Shown: positions 22,429 to 30,069, numbered from the stretch's first letter. The stretch is DNA of 30,069 bases from Caryophanales bacterium (GCA_016291895.1 JAEEZO010000067.1:1-30069), one strand, 5' to 3'. The notes: generated by a model not told the origin, from the letters alone. A program made the numbers and translations.

Positions 22429-24237
22429 ATGAAACAAGCAAATATACGTAATTTTGCAATAATCGCTCATATTGATCATGGTAAAAGTACTTTAGCTGAT
22501 CGAATACTTGAACTAACAGGTGCTGTATCTAAAAGAGAAAGTAAAGAACAAATGTTAGATTCTATGGATTTGGAGCGTGAACATGGAATAACGATTAAAT
22601 TAAATGCTGTTGAATTAAATTATAAATATAAAGGTGAAGATTATTTATTAAATTTAATAGATACTCCAGGTCATGTAGATTTTTCTTATGAAGTGTCTCG
22701 TAGTCTTGCTGCTTGTGAAGGAGCAATACTTGTTGTTGATGCAGCTCAAGGAATTGAAGCCCAAACACTAGCTAACTTATTTTTAGCCCTTGATAGTAAT
22801 TTAACTATTATTCCTGTAATAAATAAAATAGATTTACCAAATGCGGATGTTGATAAAGTAACAAAAGAATTAAATGATACTTTTGGCTTTACTAAAGATG
22901 AAATAATACTTACATCTGCTAAAAATGGTATTGGAATAGAAGAACTTGTTGAAGCTATTATAGAAAGAGTTCCAGCACCAGATGGGGACGTTAATAAACC
23001 ATTACAAGCTTTAATTTTTGATAGTATTTATGATTCATATAAAGGTACAATCATTTTAATGCGACTTAAAAATGGAAAGATTAAAGCAGGCGATAAGATT
23101 AAATTAATGAGTACAGATGCTGTTTACGATGTAACAGAAGTTGGTGTTTATACACCATCTGTTAAAAAGAAAAATGAGCTTGTTTGTGGTGAAGTAGGTT
23201 ACCTATGGGGAAGTATTAAAAGTATTAATGATGTTCATGTTGGTGATACTGTAACCCTTGAAGCTAATCCAGCTAGTGAAATGCTACCAGGTTATAAACC
23301 AATGCAACAAGTAGTATTCGCTGGTATTTATCCAACAGAAACTAGTAAATATAATGATTTACGTGATGCTTTAGAAAAATTAAAACTAAATGATGCTAGT
23401 TTATCTTTTGAACCGGAAACAAGTAAAGCTCTAGGATTTGGCTTCCGTTGTGGTTTCTTAGGACTTCTTCATATGGAAATAATTGAAGAGAGAATTGAAC
23501 GAGAATTTAATCTTGACTTAATTGCAACTAGTCCATCTGTTGTATATCATGTAACAAAAACGGATGGTGAAGAATTAATTATTGATTCACCTCAAAAGTT
23601 ACCTGAACCTGTTAAAATTGCTTCAATTTCTGAACCATATATTAGAACAAATGTTTTTACACCAAGTGAATATATTGGTCCAATTATGGAATTATGTCAA
23701 AATAAACGTGGTACTTATATCTCTATGGAATATATTGATCCCAAAAGAGTCATTATTCATTATGAGTTACCACTATCAGAAATTGTATATGACTTTTTTG
23801 ATAAATTAAAAAGTACAACCAAAGGTTATGCTTCTTTCGATTATGAATTAATTGGATATAGAGAAAGTAATTTAGTTAAAATGGATATCTTAATTAACGG
23901 AGAACTTGTTGATGCCTTATCAACCATTGTTCATAAAGATTTTGCATATCCACGTGGTAAAGTAGTTGTTGAAAACTTAAAAAAACTTATACCTCGTCAA
24001 TTATTTGTTGTACCTATTCAAGCTGCCATTGGGGCTAAAATTATAGCAAGAGCTGATATTAGAGCTCTTCGTAAAGATGTTCTTGCTAAATGTTATGGTG
24101 GCGACGTATCAAGAAAAAAGAAACTTCTTGAAAAACAAAAAGAAGGTAAGAAACGAATGAAGACACTAGGTAGTGTTGAAATACCACAAGATGCCTTCTT
24201 AGCAGTACTTTCAAATGAGGAAATAAATGACGACTAG
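22429..24237 (+). CDS. lepA: Elongation factor 4 (LepA), back-translocating GTPase
   Basis: I prefer ATG 22429, after CGGTG at 22418-22422, over an in-frame GTG at 22420 that overlaps this ribosome site. The product is 602 residues (E. coli LepA 599). The GTPase motifs are [13 protein letters not shown] (G1), HGITIKL (G2), DTPGHVDF (G3), NKIDLPNAD (G4) and TSAKNG (G5). Domain II, the EF-G-like domains III and V, and the LepA-specific C-terminal domain ([20 protein letters not shown] to the end) are all present. It binds stalled or mistranslocated ribosomes in the cytoplasm. A candidate -10 TATGAT is at 22402-22407. It overlaps hemW by 11 nt, a neighbourhood conserved across Firmicutes. Confidence 0.98.
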   Translation: MKQANIRNFAIIAHIDHGKSTLADRILELTGAVSKRESKEQMLDSMDLEREHGITIKLNAVELNYKYKGEDYLLNLIDTPGHVDFSYEVSRSLAACEGAILVVDAAQGIEAQTLANLFLALDSNLTIIPVINKIDLPNADVDKVTKELNDTFGFTKDEIILTSAKNGIGIEELVEAIIERVPAPDGDVNKPLQALIFDSIYDSYKGTIILMRLKNGKIKAGDKIKLMSTDAVYDVTEVGVYTPSVKKKNELVCGEVGYLWGSIKSINDVHVGDTVTLEANPASEMLPGYKPMQQVVFAGIYPTETSKYNDLRDALEKLKLNDASLSFEPETSKALGFGFRCGFLGLLHMEIIEERIEREFNLDLIATSPSVVYHVTKTDGEELIIDSPQKLPEPVKIASISEPYIRTNVFTPSEYIGPIMELCQNKRGTYISMEYIDPKRVIIHYELPLSEIVYDFFDKLKSTTKGYASFDYELIGYRESNLVKMDILINGELVDALSTIVHKDFAYPRGKVVVENLKKLIPRQLFVVPIQAAIGAKIIARADIRALRKDVLAKCYGGDVSRKKKLLEKQKEGKKRMKTLGSVEIPQDAFLAVLSNEEINDD

Positions 24238-25309
24238 TATGTATATTCATATACCATTTTGTTCTCATATTTGTAGTTATTGTGATTTCTGTAAAAGGTT
24301 TTATAATGAAAAAGAGTGTAGTAATTATCTAGACTCTTTATCTAAAGAAATAAAGGATAACTATAAAGGAGAAAAAATAAAAACCATTTATATTGGTGGT
24401 GGAACACCAAGTAGTTTGAGTATTAATAATTTAACTAAGTTATTTAATATTTTAAAAGATATTGAGTTAGATAATGACTATGAATTTACAATAGAAGTTA
24501 ATCCAGAAAATATTGATGAAGAAAAACTAAAATTATTTAAATCTAATAGAGTTAATCGTATTAGTATTGGTATTGAATCAACTAATGATGTTTTTCTTAA
24601 ATATTTAAATCGTAAACATGATTTTAAGATGGTTAAAGATATAATTAATTTAATAAAACAATATTTTATTAACATTAATGTGGATTTAATATATGCGATA
24701 CCTAATGAAACAATTAATGATTTAAAAAATGATTTAGATAATATAATAGATCTTGATATTAATCATGTATCAACTTATTCATTGATAATTAATGAAAATA
24801 CTGTTCTTGGTATTAATAAAACTAACTATATTGATAATGATTTAGATAGAGAAATGTATGATTATATTTGTAATTATTTAAAAGAACATCATTTTAATCA
24901 TTATGAAATAAGTAATTTTAGTAAAAATGGATATGAATCACGTCATAATCTTGTTTATTGGCATAATGAAAATTATTATGGTTTTGGATTAGGAGCTAGT
25001 GGTTATATTAATAACATTCGTTATGACAATACTAAAAGTTTATCTAGTTATTTAAAAGGTAATTATTTATTAAATAGAGAAGAATTAAATAAAGAAGATA
25101 TTATGTCTTATCATTTAATACTTGGTTTTAGATTAATAAATGGTATTAATAAAAAAGATTTTTATAATAAATATCATATTGATCTTGTTGATATGTATAA
25201 TATTAGATCTTTAATAAAAGATGGTTATTTAATTGATGATGGTGAGAATATCAAAATAAAATATGATATGATATATGTAGAAAATAAAATATTGGAGAAT
25301 TTTATATGA
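24227..25309 (+). CDS. hemW: Radical SAM heme chaperone HemW-like protein
   Basis: The 360-residue protein has the HemW cluster motif [12 protein letters not shown] with Cys12, Cys16 and Cys19 (CX3CX2C) for the [4Fe-4S] cluster and a further Cys22. GGGTPSSL (about 58-65) is the SAM-binding loop, [12 protein letters not shown] and RISIGIES.N follow, and the C-terminal winged-helix-like domain ends [15 protein letters not shown]. It is homologous to HemN but lacks the fourth N-terminal features of true coproporphyrinogen dehydrogenases; HemW inserts heme into target proteins. No other heme gene is in the window. The start at 24227 follows GAGG (24218-24221) inside lepA. It overlaps the next gene by 4 nt (ATGA). 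Confidence 0.95.
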   Translation: MTTSMYIHIPFCSHICSYCDFCKRFYNEKECSNYLDSLSKEIKDNYKGEKIKTIYIGGGTPSSLSINNLTKLFNILKDIELDNDYEFTIEVNPENIDEEKLKLFKSNRVNRISIGIESTNDVFLKYLNRKHDFKMVKDIINLIKQYFININVDLIYAIPNETINDLKNDLDNIIDLDINHVSTYSLIINENTVLGINKTNYIDNDLDREMYDYICNYLKEHHFNHYEISNFSKNGYESRHNLVYWHNENYYGFGLGASGYINNIRYDNTKSLSSYLKGNYLLNREELNKEDIMSYHLILGFRLINGINKKDFYNKYHIDLVDMYNIRSLIKDGYLIDDGENIKIKYDMIYVENKILENFI

Positions 25310-25671
25310 GAATTTATTTAGCACATTCTAGTAATTGTGATTATATTAATAAGATTTATAAACCTATATTAAATGATTCTGAGTTAAGTAAAATTATAAC
25401 ACTTCCTCATATGGAAAAAGATTTTATTCACAATCGTAATTATTATGAAGATTTTGATTTAGTGATTGCGGAAGTATCAAATCCATCAACTGGATTAGGA
25501 ATTGAACTTGGTTTTTTCTATGATGAAAAGAAACCTATATACTGTATTTATCAAGGTGATTATAGTAAATCAATTGAAGCGGTTACAAATAAAATAATGG
25601 AATATGATAATATTATTTATATAATAAAGAAAATAATAAAGGAGCATAATTATGAAACACGAAGTATTTAA
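25306..25671 (+). CDS. Nucleoside 2-deoxyribosyltransferase / DNPH1-like protein
   Basis: The 121-residue protein has the short alpha/beta fold of this superfamily: MRIYLAHSS at the start, FDLVIAEVSNPSTGLGIELG in the middle with Asp51 near the nucleotide and Glu67 as candidate catalytic residue, then KKPIYCIYQ. These motifs match enzymes that cleave or transfer 2'-deoxyribosyl groups, including DNPH1-type deoxynucleoside monophosphate N-glycosidases. The sequence is shorter than classical NDT (about 155). It overlaps hemW by 4 nt and the HD gene by 20 nt. Close coupling to a HD hydrolase and to thyA suggests a role in disposing of or recycling deoxynucleotides, which is inference. Exact reaction unknown. 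Confidence 0.82.
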   Translation: MRIYLAHSSNCDYINKIYKPILNDSELSKIITLPHMEKDFIHNRNYYEDFDLVIAEVSNPSTGLGIELGFFYDEKKPIYCIYQGDYSKSIEAVTNKIMEYDNIIYIIKKIIKEHNYETRSI

Positions 25672-26242
25672 TATTGAATTATCTTATATCGAAGATGATC
25701 GAATAAGAAAAAGTTGTGAAACTATTCTTGATATGTTACCAGATTATTTTTATGAAATACCAGCATCTAGTACCGGAAAGTATCATCCAAGTTTCTCTTT
25801 AGGAAAAGGAGGACTTGTTCGTCATGTTAAAGTTGCAACAAGAATTGCTAATGACTTATTAGAAGATCCATCTTTTAAATCAAAATATACTCGTAATGAA
25901 AAAGATATAATGTTAATGACATTAATCCTTCATGATAGTTTAAAAAGCGGACTTAATCATGATAAATATACAGCTTTTAATCATCCTATTTTAATTAGTA
26001 ATTTTGTTAATGATAATAAAGATAAAATTGAATTAACTGATGAAGAGTTAGCTTTATTTAGAAGTTGTGTAGAATCACATATGGGTGGTTTTCCTTGGAA
26101 TGTTAATTCATATACAAATGAGGAACTTCCTGAACCCAAAACGAAACATCAAGTATTTGTTCATATGTGTGACTATTTATCTAGTCGTAAATATTTAGAT
26201 GTTAAATTTAATGATAAAAACGAAATAATTGATCGAGATTAA
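25652..26242 (+). CDS. HD-domain phosphohydrolase-like protein
   Basis: The 196-residue protein has a full set of HD-domain metal ligands: His58 in GGLVRHVKVA, the doublet His94-Asp95 in LILHDSLKSG, His111 and His143 as additional ligands, and Asp164 in HMCDYLSSRK. The additional histidines suggest a two-metal type. HD enzymes hydrolyse phosphate bonds in nucleotides, dNTPs, cyclic dinucleotides or tRNA ends; this short form resembles uncharacterised Firmicutes proteins. It overlaps the preceding gene by 20 nt, with AAAGGAG at 25637-25643 as the ribosome site, and a terminator follows, so the lepA-hemW-deoxyribosyltransferase-HD run reads as one operon. Substrate unknown. Confidence 0.88.
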   Translation: MKHEVFNIELSYIEDDRIRKSCETILDMLPDYFYEIPASSTGKYHPSFSLGKGGLVRHVKVATRIANDLLEDPSFKSKYTRNEKDIMLMTLILHDSLKSGLNHDKYTAFNHPILISNFVNDNKDKIELTDEELALFRSCVESHMGGFPWNVNSYTNEELPEPKTKHQVFVHMCDYLSSRKYLDVKFNDKNEIIDRD

Positions 26243-26268
26243 AACAGTTAAAGGGATAACTGTTTTTT
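26241..26268 (+). terminator. Terminator of the lepA operon
   Basis: A perfect 10-bp stem (AAAACAGTTA at 26241-26250, TAACTGTTTT at 26257-26266) has a 6-nt loop and ends in T. Confidence 0.88.
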
Positions 26269-26301
26269 CTTTGTCAATTATTTATTAATTAAAAAAGATT
26301 A

Positions 26302-26310
26302 TGTTATAAT
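26302..26310 (+). promoter_or_regulatory. Extended -10 promoter of the thyA operon
   Basis: TGTTATAAT at 26302-26310, with TTATTA (26282-26287) as a weak -35 at 17 bp. The ribosome site GTGGAG precedes ATG 26335. Confidence 0.65.
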
Positions 26311-26334
26311 AGTTGTAGTAAAAGTGGAGATTAT

Positions 26335-27237
26335 ATGACAAAGTGGGATAAAGAGTATATTAAATTATGCAAAAAGATATTAAAGAATGGACGTGAAGTT
26401 CCTAATAGAACGGGGATTAATACAATAAAATTACCAGGTTATGAACTTGAATTTGATTTATCAAAAGAGTTTCCGGTTTTAACAACAAAGCAATTATATT
26501 TTAAAAAAGCGATTACAGAAATGTTATGGATTTATCAAGCTCAATCTAATGATGTTCGTTGGTTACAAGAGCGTGATAATCATATTTGGGATGAATGGGA
26601 ATGTGACTCTAAGGGTGATTGGCATGCAACACAAATGGTACCAGGAGATAATGGCAAATTAGAAAAAAAAGAAATAGTAAAACATTTTGGTAAAGAATAT
26701 GCTCATACCATTGGTACAGCGTATGGATGGATTGTTAATCGTTATAAATTAATTGATAAATTAATAGATACTATTAAAAATAATCCAACTGATAGAAGAA
26801 TGATAATGAGTTTATGGCAAAATGAATTTTTGGATACGGCTGTACTTCCTAGTTGCGTGTGGTGCAGTGAATGGGATGTTACTGATGGTAAACTAAATCT
26901 TTGGGTTCACCAAAGAAGTTGTGATGTACCATTAGGGCTTCCGTTTAATGTTACACAATATGCTGTTCTTGCCAATTTAATTGCTAGTGTAACAGGACTA
27001 AAAGTTGGTAAGATGTATTGGAGTATAAAAGATGCTCATATCTATGTTAATCAAGTAGAAGGTATCAAGGAACAAATTAAAAGATTTGAAGAGAATGGGG
27101 ATTTGCCTGCTCCTAAGTTATGGATAAATCCAGAAATAAAAGATTTCTATCAATTTGATAATAGTAAAGATCTTAAAGATATCAAAATAACTGGATATAA
27201 ACATATGGGTAAGATTGAATTCCCAATTGCACAATAG
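26335..27237 (+). CDS. thyA: Thymidylate synthase ThyA (divergent active-site segment)
   Basis: The 300-residue protein methylates dUMP to dTMP using methylene-tetrahydrofolate. Conserved sites are NRTGINT (canonical RTGTGT phosphate loop), NPTDRRMIMSLW (arginines that reach across the dimer), the catalytic Cys174 in LPSCVW, VHQRSCDVPLGLPFN for dUMP binding, and DAHIYVNQ. Odd points: the family motif PCH reads SCV, with Val in place of His and a second Cys177; the usual LGPVYGKQWR reads IGTAYGWIVNRY; and an insert of about 35 residues makes it longer than E. coli ThyA (264). The same pattern exists in a Firmicutes subgroup, so it is likely active. First gene of the dTMP operon, 8 nt before folA. 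Confidence 0.95.
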   Translation: MTKWDKEYIKLCKKILKNGREVPNRTGINTIKLPGYELEFDLSKEFPVLTTKQLYFKKAITEMLWIYQAQSNDVRWLQERDNHIWDEWECDSKGDWHATQMVPGDNGKLEKKEIVKHFGKEYAHTIGTAYGWIVNRYKLIDKLIDTIKNNPTDRRMIMSLWQNEFLDTAVLPSCVWCSEWDVTDGKLNLWVHQRSCDVPLGLPFNVTQYAVLANLIASVTGLKVGKMYWSIKDAHIYVNQVEGIKEQIKRFEENGDLPAPKLWINPEIKDFYQFDNSKDLKDIKITGYKHMGKIEFPIAQ

Positions 27238-27245
27238 GAGGTATA

Positions 27246-27731
27246 ATGGATAATATATCAATGATTGCTTGTGTAGGCAAGAATTTAGAACTTGGTAAAA
27301 ATAATGATTTAATTTGGCACTTACCTAATGATTTAAAGTATTTTAAAAAAGTTACTAGTGGTAAAACAGTAATTATGGGTAGACGTACTTTTGATTCGCT
27401 ACCAGGAGTTTTACCAAAGAGACGAAATATTGTCTTACAACTACCAAATGAAAGTAAGATTGATGGTGTTGAAATTTTTAATAGTATTCCTGAAATATTT
27501 GATAATATTAAAGATGAAGATGAAGCGTTTATTATTGGTGGAGCTAGTATATATAAACAATTTCTTCCGTATGCAAAAAAATTGTATTTAACAGAAGTTA
27601 ATGAATCTTGTAAAGATCCTGATGTTTATTTTCCAAAGTTTGATAAGAGAAAATATAAGAAAACAATTGTTGGAAATGGAGAAGATAATAATATTAAATA
27701 TAATTTTGTTATATATGAAAGGAGAAAATAA
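27246..27731 (+). CDS. folA: Dihydrofolate reductase FolA
   Basis: The 161-residue protein is of normal length. It regenerates tetrahydrofolate from the dihydrofolate that ThyA makes, using NADPH. Motifs are ISMIACVGKNLELGKNNDLIW at the substrate and Met20-type loop, catalytic Asp29 in HLPNDLKYFK, VIMGRRTFDSL for the cofactor phosphate, and IIGGASIYKQFLPYA. AGGAGG at 27236-27241 gives a strong ribosome site. The stop and the tmk start share a base (TAATG), so translation is coupled. Trimethoprim sensitivity cannot be judged from sequence alone. Confidence 0.97.
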   Translation: MDNISMIACVGKNLELGKNNDLIWHLPNDLKYFKKVTSGKTVIMGRRTFDSLPGVLPKRRNIVLQLPNESKIDGVEIFNSIPEIFDNIKDEDEAFIIGGASIYKQFLPYAKKLYLTEVNESCKDPDVYFPKFDKRKYKKTIVGNGEDNNIKYNFVIYERRK

Positions 27732-28396
27732 TGGGAAAATTTATTGTAATTGAAGGCACAGATTGCAGTGGTAAAGAAACACAAAGTAAGTTAATTGTTG
27801 ACAAATTAAATGAAATGGGTAAAAAAGCTATTCGTATTACTTTCCCTAATTATGATTCACCAACAGGTAAAATAATTGGTGGACCATATTTAGGTAAAGA
27901 AGAAATAAGTAAGTGTTGGTTTCCTGAAGGAGCCGTTAATGTTGATCCTAAGGTAGCTTGTCTATATTATGCAGCTGATCGTAAATACAATGAAGGTGAA
28001 ATAAAGAAATACTTAGATGATGACTATTATGTAATATGTGATCGTTATATATCAAGTAATATGGCTCATCAAGGTAGTAAGATTGAAGACGCTGATGAAA
28101 GATTTTTGATGTATCAATGGATTGATAAATTAGAGTATTGGCTTTTAAAACTTCCTAAACCAGATACAACTTTCTTTTTACATGTTCCATACGAGTTTGC
28201 AGTTGAATTAAAAAAGAATAGATTAAGTTTAGATGAACATGAAAAGAGTGAAAAACATTTAAAAAATTCAGAGATTGCTTATGTAGAACTTTCTGAATTG
28301 TATCATTGGCATCATATAAATTGTATTAAGAATAAAAAGATAAGAACAATTGAAGATATAAATGAAGAAATAATGAAAGAGATTAATAAATTATAG
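27731..28396 (+). CDS. tmk: Thymidylate kinase
   Basis: The 221-residue protein phosphorylates dTMP to dTDP. It has the P-loop GTDCSGKET (9-17), FPNYDSPTGK for the dTMP site, the DRYISSN motif (catalytic region) and PDTTFFLHVPYE before the lid. The P-loop is odd: Glu16 takes the place of the Ser/Thr that normally follows Lys15 and holds magnesium, with Thr17 next to it. The extended LGKEEISKCWFPEGAVNVDPKV segment after the first motif and lack of the LEEG-type bacterial lid recall the archaeal/eukaryal-like branch of Tmk. It shares a base with folA and precedes pyrH by 9 nt. The position straight after thyA-folA strongly supports dTMP as substrate. Confidence 0.92.
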   Translation: MGKFIVIEGTDCSGKETQSKLIVDKLNEMGKKAIRITFPNYDSPTGKIIGGPYLGKEEISKCWFPEGAVNVDPKVACLYYAADRKYNEGEIKKYLDDDYYVICDRYISSNMAHQGSKIEDADERFLMYQWIDKLEYWLLKLPKPDTTFFLHVPYEFAVELKKNRLSLDEHEKSEKHLKNSEIAYVELSELYHWHHINCIKNKKIRTIEDINEEIMKEINKL

Positions 28397-28405
28397 GAGG
28401 ATTAT

Positions 28406-29107
28406 ATGTATAAGAGAATATTAATCAAATTAAGTGGTGAATCACTAATGGGTGAAGATGCCATTATTGATAAGGAAAGAACAAGAGAAATTGCACGCCT
28501 TATTAAAGAAGTACGTGATATGGGAATTGAAGTAGGTATCGTAATTGGTGGCGGTAATTTCTTCCGTGGAAGAAGTAATAAAGATATGGAACCATTATAC
28601 GTTGATACAATGGGAATGCTTGGAACAGTTTCAAATGCATTAGGACTTGCTGATGCTATGAAAAAAGAAGAACTTCCTTGTATTATTAGTACACCATTTG
28701 ATTTAAATGGACTAATCCCTATTTACACTCCAGAAGAAGTATTAGAAAAGATAAAAAGTAATGTAGTACTATTTGGTGGAGGTACTGGTCATATTGGATG
28801 TTCAACTGATACTGCAGCAAGTAATAAAGCAAGTTTAATTAAAGCTGATGTTATTATTAAACTTACAAATGTTGAAGGTGTATACGATAAAGATCCTAAT
28901 AAATATGCTGATGCTGTTATGTATGATTTCTTAACACATCAAGAAGTTCTTGACAATCCAGAAATTAAAGTAATGGATATTCCAGCAATTGAAGAATGTA
29001 TGCATAATAATATTGATATTTCAGTTATTAATTTTAATGATAAGAAGAATTTAATAAAGGTGTTAGATGGTAAAAAAATCGGAACAAGAATATCGTCAAA
29101 TAGATGA
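28406..29107 (+). CDS. pyrH: Uridylate kinase PyrH (UMP kinase)
   Basis: The 233-residue amino-acid-kinase-fold protein phosphorylates UMP to UDP. Motifs are RILIKLSGESLMG for ATP, GIVIGGGNFFRG for the glycine loop, DTMGMLGTVSNALGLADAM for UMP binding and dimer contacts, and NVEGVYDKDP. The segment usually TGNPFFTTDTAA reads TGHIGCSTDTAA, a modest divergence. The ribosome site AGGAGG is perfect. In most bacteria pyrH sits between tsf and frr; here it closes a thymidylate operon without frr, joining UMP and dTMP phosphorylation. It ends with TGA and overlaps the next gene by 41 nt. Confidence 0.93.
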   Translation: MYKRILIKLSGESLMGEDAIIDKERTREIARLIKEVRDMGIEVGIVIGGGNFFRGRSNKDMEPLYVDTMGMLGTVSNALGLADAMKKEELPCIISTPFDLNGLIPIYTPEEVLEKIKSNVVLFGGGTGHIGCSTDTAASNKASLIKADVIIKLTNVEGVYDKDPNKYADAVMYDFLTHQEVLDNPEIKVMDIPAIEECMHNNIDISVINFNDKKNLIKVLDGKKIGTRISSNR

Positions 29108-29294
29108 AAAAATAAGATTATATAGAACTAAAAATATTTTGACAACAGTTTGGATATTACTATATATTGCAATTGTTATTTTAGAAATATTAGCATTATT
29201 TCAAGTAATTAACTTCATTTGGGGATTATTAGTTTTTATTGTTGCTACGATAATAAAATATTATTTAGCATCAATTAGTAAAAAAATTAAATAA
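29067..29294 (+). CDS. Small two-TM membrane protein, unknown function
   Basis: The 75-residue protein starts at ATG 29067, within the end of pyrH (41-nt overlap in another frame), with AAAGGTG at 29056-29062 as ribosome site. It has a charged N-terminus of about 25 residues and two hydrophobic helices (about 27-46 and 50-66), ending in SKKIK. The long overlap is unusual but the good ribosome site and ordered TM pattern support a real gene. No function recognised. It is the last gene of the thyA operon; no strong terminator follows. Confidence 0.7.
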   Translation: MVKKSEQEYRQIDEKIRLYRTKNILTTVWILLYIAIVILEILALFQVINFIWGLLVFIVATIIKYYLASISKKIK

Positions 29295-29309
29295 AGAATT
29301 TGAAATTAA

Positions 29310-29338
29310 TTGATTTTATTTTAATTATTTGATATCAT
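29310..29338 (+). promoter_or_regulatory. Candidate promoter of the repeat protein gene
   Basis: TTGATT (29310-29315), 17 bp, TATCAT (29333-29338), with TG one base upstream of the -10 (TGATATCAT). AAAGGTGA at 29369-29376 is the ribosome site for ATG 29385. Confidence 0.5.
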
Positions 29339-29384
29339 TAAAATGAATTATAAAATAGTAAAAGGATAAAAGGTGATATTTATT

Positions 29385-30069
29385 ATGAGTTGGTTATTTG
29401 AAATGCCAGGATTATTTTTGTTAGGCGGAATTATTTTAATTATTGCGGCAATCGCTATATATGTAATAGGAATGAAGAAGTCTAATGAATTTGCTAAGAA
29501 AGAAAATGAAGAAGATAAAGATAAGGAGGAGCCAAAAAGCACGGGTTCTTTAGTTACTGATAAGGTAATAGCTAAACCTGTTGTTGTTGATTCTAAAGGA
29601 GAAAAAATTGAAATAAATGCTCCTGCTATGCCTGTTCTTGTTCCTAAAAAAGAAGAAAAGAAAGAAGAACCAAAAGAAGAGGGCAAAGAGGAGAAAAAAG
29701 AAGTAGCTACTCCGGTAATTACACCTGCTGTAGTTGAAAAAGCAGAAGATAAAAAAGAAGAAACTACTGAAAAGAAAGAAGAAGCAAAAGCTCCTGAAGA
29801 GAAAAAAGAAACTCCAGAAGTTAAAGCTGAAGCTACTGCTGTACCTGAAATCAAGGTAGAAGTTCCAGAAGTTAAAAAAGAAGAGCCAGCAACTCCTGAA
29901 GAAAAGAAAGAAACTCCAGAAGTTAAAGTTGAAGCTCCTGCAGTACCTGAAATCAAGGTAGAAGTTCCAGAAGTTAAAAAAGAAGAACCCGCAGCTCCTG
30001 AAGAAAAGAAAGAAACTCCAGAAGTTAAAGTTGAAGCTCCTGCAGTACATAAAATTAAAATAGAAGTAC
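29385..30069 (+). CDS. N-terminally anchored Pro/Glu/Val/Lys repeat protein (3' end outside window)
   Basis: The frame is open from ATG 29385 to the window end (at least 228 residues). Residues 1-29 form one TM helix (FLLGGIILIIAAIAIYVIG) with a Lys-rich segment straight after (MKKSNEFAKK), so the positive-inside rule predicts N-terminus outside and the bulk in the cytoplasm. The rest is low complexity, rich in Glu, Lys, Pro, Val and Ala, and from about residue 136 holds 34-residue tandem repeats. A single N-out TM plus a long charged Pro-rich linker recalls ZipA-like or EzrA-like membrane tethers, but any folded C-terminal domain lies outside the window. I assign no function. The start is supported by a good ribosome site and the TM helix. 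Confidence 0.8.
   Translation, partial: MSWLFEMPGLFLLGGIILIIAAIAIYVIGMKKSNEFAKKENEEDKDKEEPKSTGSLVTDKVIAKPVVVDSKGEKIEINAPAMPVLVPKKEEKKEEPKEEGKEEKKEVATPVITPAVVEKAEDKKEETTEKKEEAKAPEEKKETPEVKAEATAVPEIKVEVPEVKKEEPATPEEKKETPEVKVEAPAVPEIKVEVPEVKKEEPAAPEEKKETPEVKVEAPAVHKIKIEV
29790..30069 (+). repeat. 102-bp in-frame tandem repeat, about 2.7 copies seen
   Basis: Copies start at 29790, 29892 and 29994, exactly 102 bp apart, the third cut by the window end. Each encodes a 34-residue unit of the form [AT]PEEKKETPEVKVEAPAV, then PEIKVEVPEVKKEEPA. Copies 2 and 3 are nearly identical at the DNA level; the end of copy 3 diverges (PAVHKIKIEV). Confidence 0.9.

Noticed and set aside
25306..26242. Complete anti-phage defence system
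   Set aside because: There is no sensor, cyclase or effector gene, and the position after lepA-hemW looks like housekeeping; kept only as a low-level hypothesis.
29348..30050. Two long minus-strand ORFs rich in Ser or Phe
   Set aside because: They are antisense shadows of the plus-strand Pro/Glu/Val/Lys repeat protein. Their composition is what the complement of GAA, AAA and CCT codons gives, and they have no ribosome site.
29790..30069. Regular 102-bp repeats considered as a CRISPR or non-coding array
   Set aside because: There are no unique spacers, the period is a multiple of three and the frame stays open, so these are coding repeats.

Overview
The window is AT-rich DNA (roughly 70-75% A+T by eye) from a low-GC Gram-positive bacterium of the Bacillota, most like the uncultured gut Bacilli/Erysipelotrichia-type lineages. 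The basis is purine-rich Shine-Dalgarno sites, sigma-A promoters with many extended -10 boxes (TGnTATAAT), a CIRCE/HrcA heat-shock operator, lipoproteins with Gram-positive lipoboxes, and the lepA-hemW gene pair. TGA is used as a stop (for example the pyrH end at 29105-29107 and the lipoprotein end at 4891-4893), so the Mycoplasma code does not apply. I see no rRNA, tRNA, insertion sequence, phage module or CRISPR array. No gene-free stretch exceeds about 210 bases.

Layout. 1-512: 3' end of an AlkD-like DNA glycosylase. 592-2589: membrane-anchored M13 zinc peptidase. 2653-3445: an unknown protein and a GtrA-family membrane protein. 3461-5643 (minus strand): three lipoproteins, two of them tandem paralogues. 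5747-7309: a two-TM coiled-coil protein, expressed from a mirror-symmetric divergent promoter shared with the lipoproteins. 7323-7556 (minus): a small helical protein. 7637-8479: an HExxH protein. 8668-10558: a NatAB-like ABC exporter. 10766-11344: polytopic membrane protein. 11501-12721: one-TM XRE regulator. 12894-13400: 5'-deoxynucleotidase-like HAD protein. 13432-18428: divergent TetR regulator, MMPL/RND exporter and secreted coiled-coil partner. 18504-19065: CIRCE-controlled Hsp20. 19098-20285: a chimeric ORF joining a fragment of an EVE/PUA-like gene to a NatB paralogue that lacks its first TM helix and its ATPase. 20334-22349: anchored GH5 glycosidase, probably on a leaderless mRNA. 22429-26242: lepA, hemW, a deoxyribosyltransferase-like protein and an HD-domain protein, all overlapping. 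26335-29294: thyA-folA-tmk-pyrH plus a small membrane protein. 29385-end: an N-terminally anchored protein with 34-residue Pro/Glu/Val/Lys repeats, cut by the window edge.

How the genes work together. The last 8 kb is a nucleotide-metabolism block: ThyA makes dTMP and dihydrofolate, FolA recycles the folate, Tmk phosphorylates dTMP and PyrH phosphorylates UMP. The upstream deoxyribosyltransferase-like and HD proteins, and the distant 5'-nucleotidase-like gene, may act on related (deoxy)nucleotides. The rest is largely cell-envelope biology: exporters, lipoproteins, membrane peptidase and anchored glycosidase, with local regulators.

I did not find a clear new defence or mobile system. The most unusual items are the chimeric EVE/NatB locus, the exact mirror-image divergent promoter at 5666-5725, the uncharacterised lipoprotein/coiled-coil/metalloprotein group at 3461-8479, and the repeat protein at the right edge.
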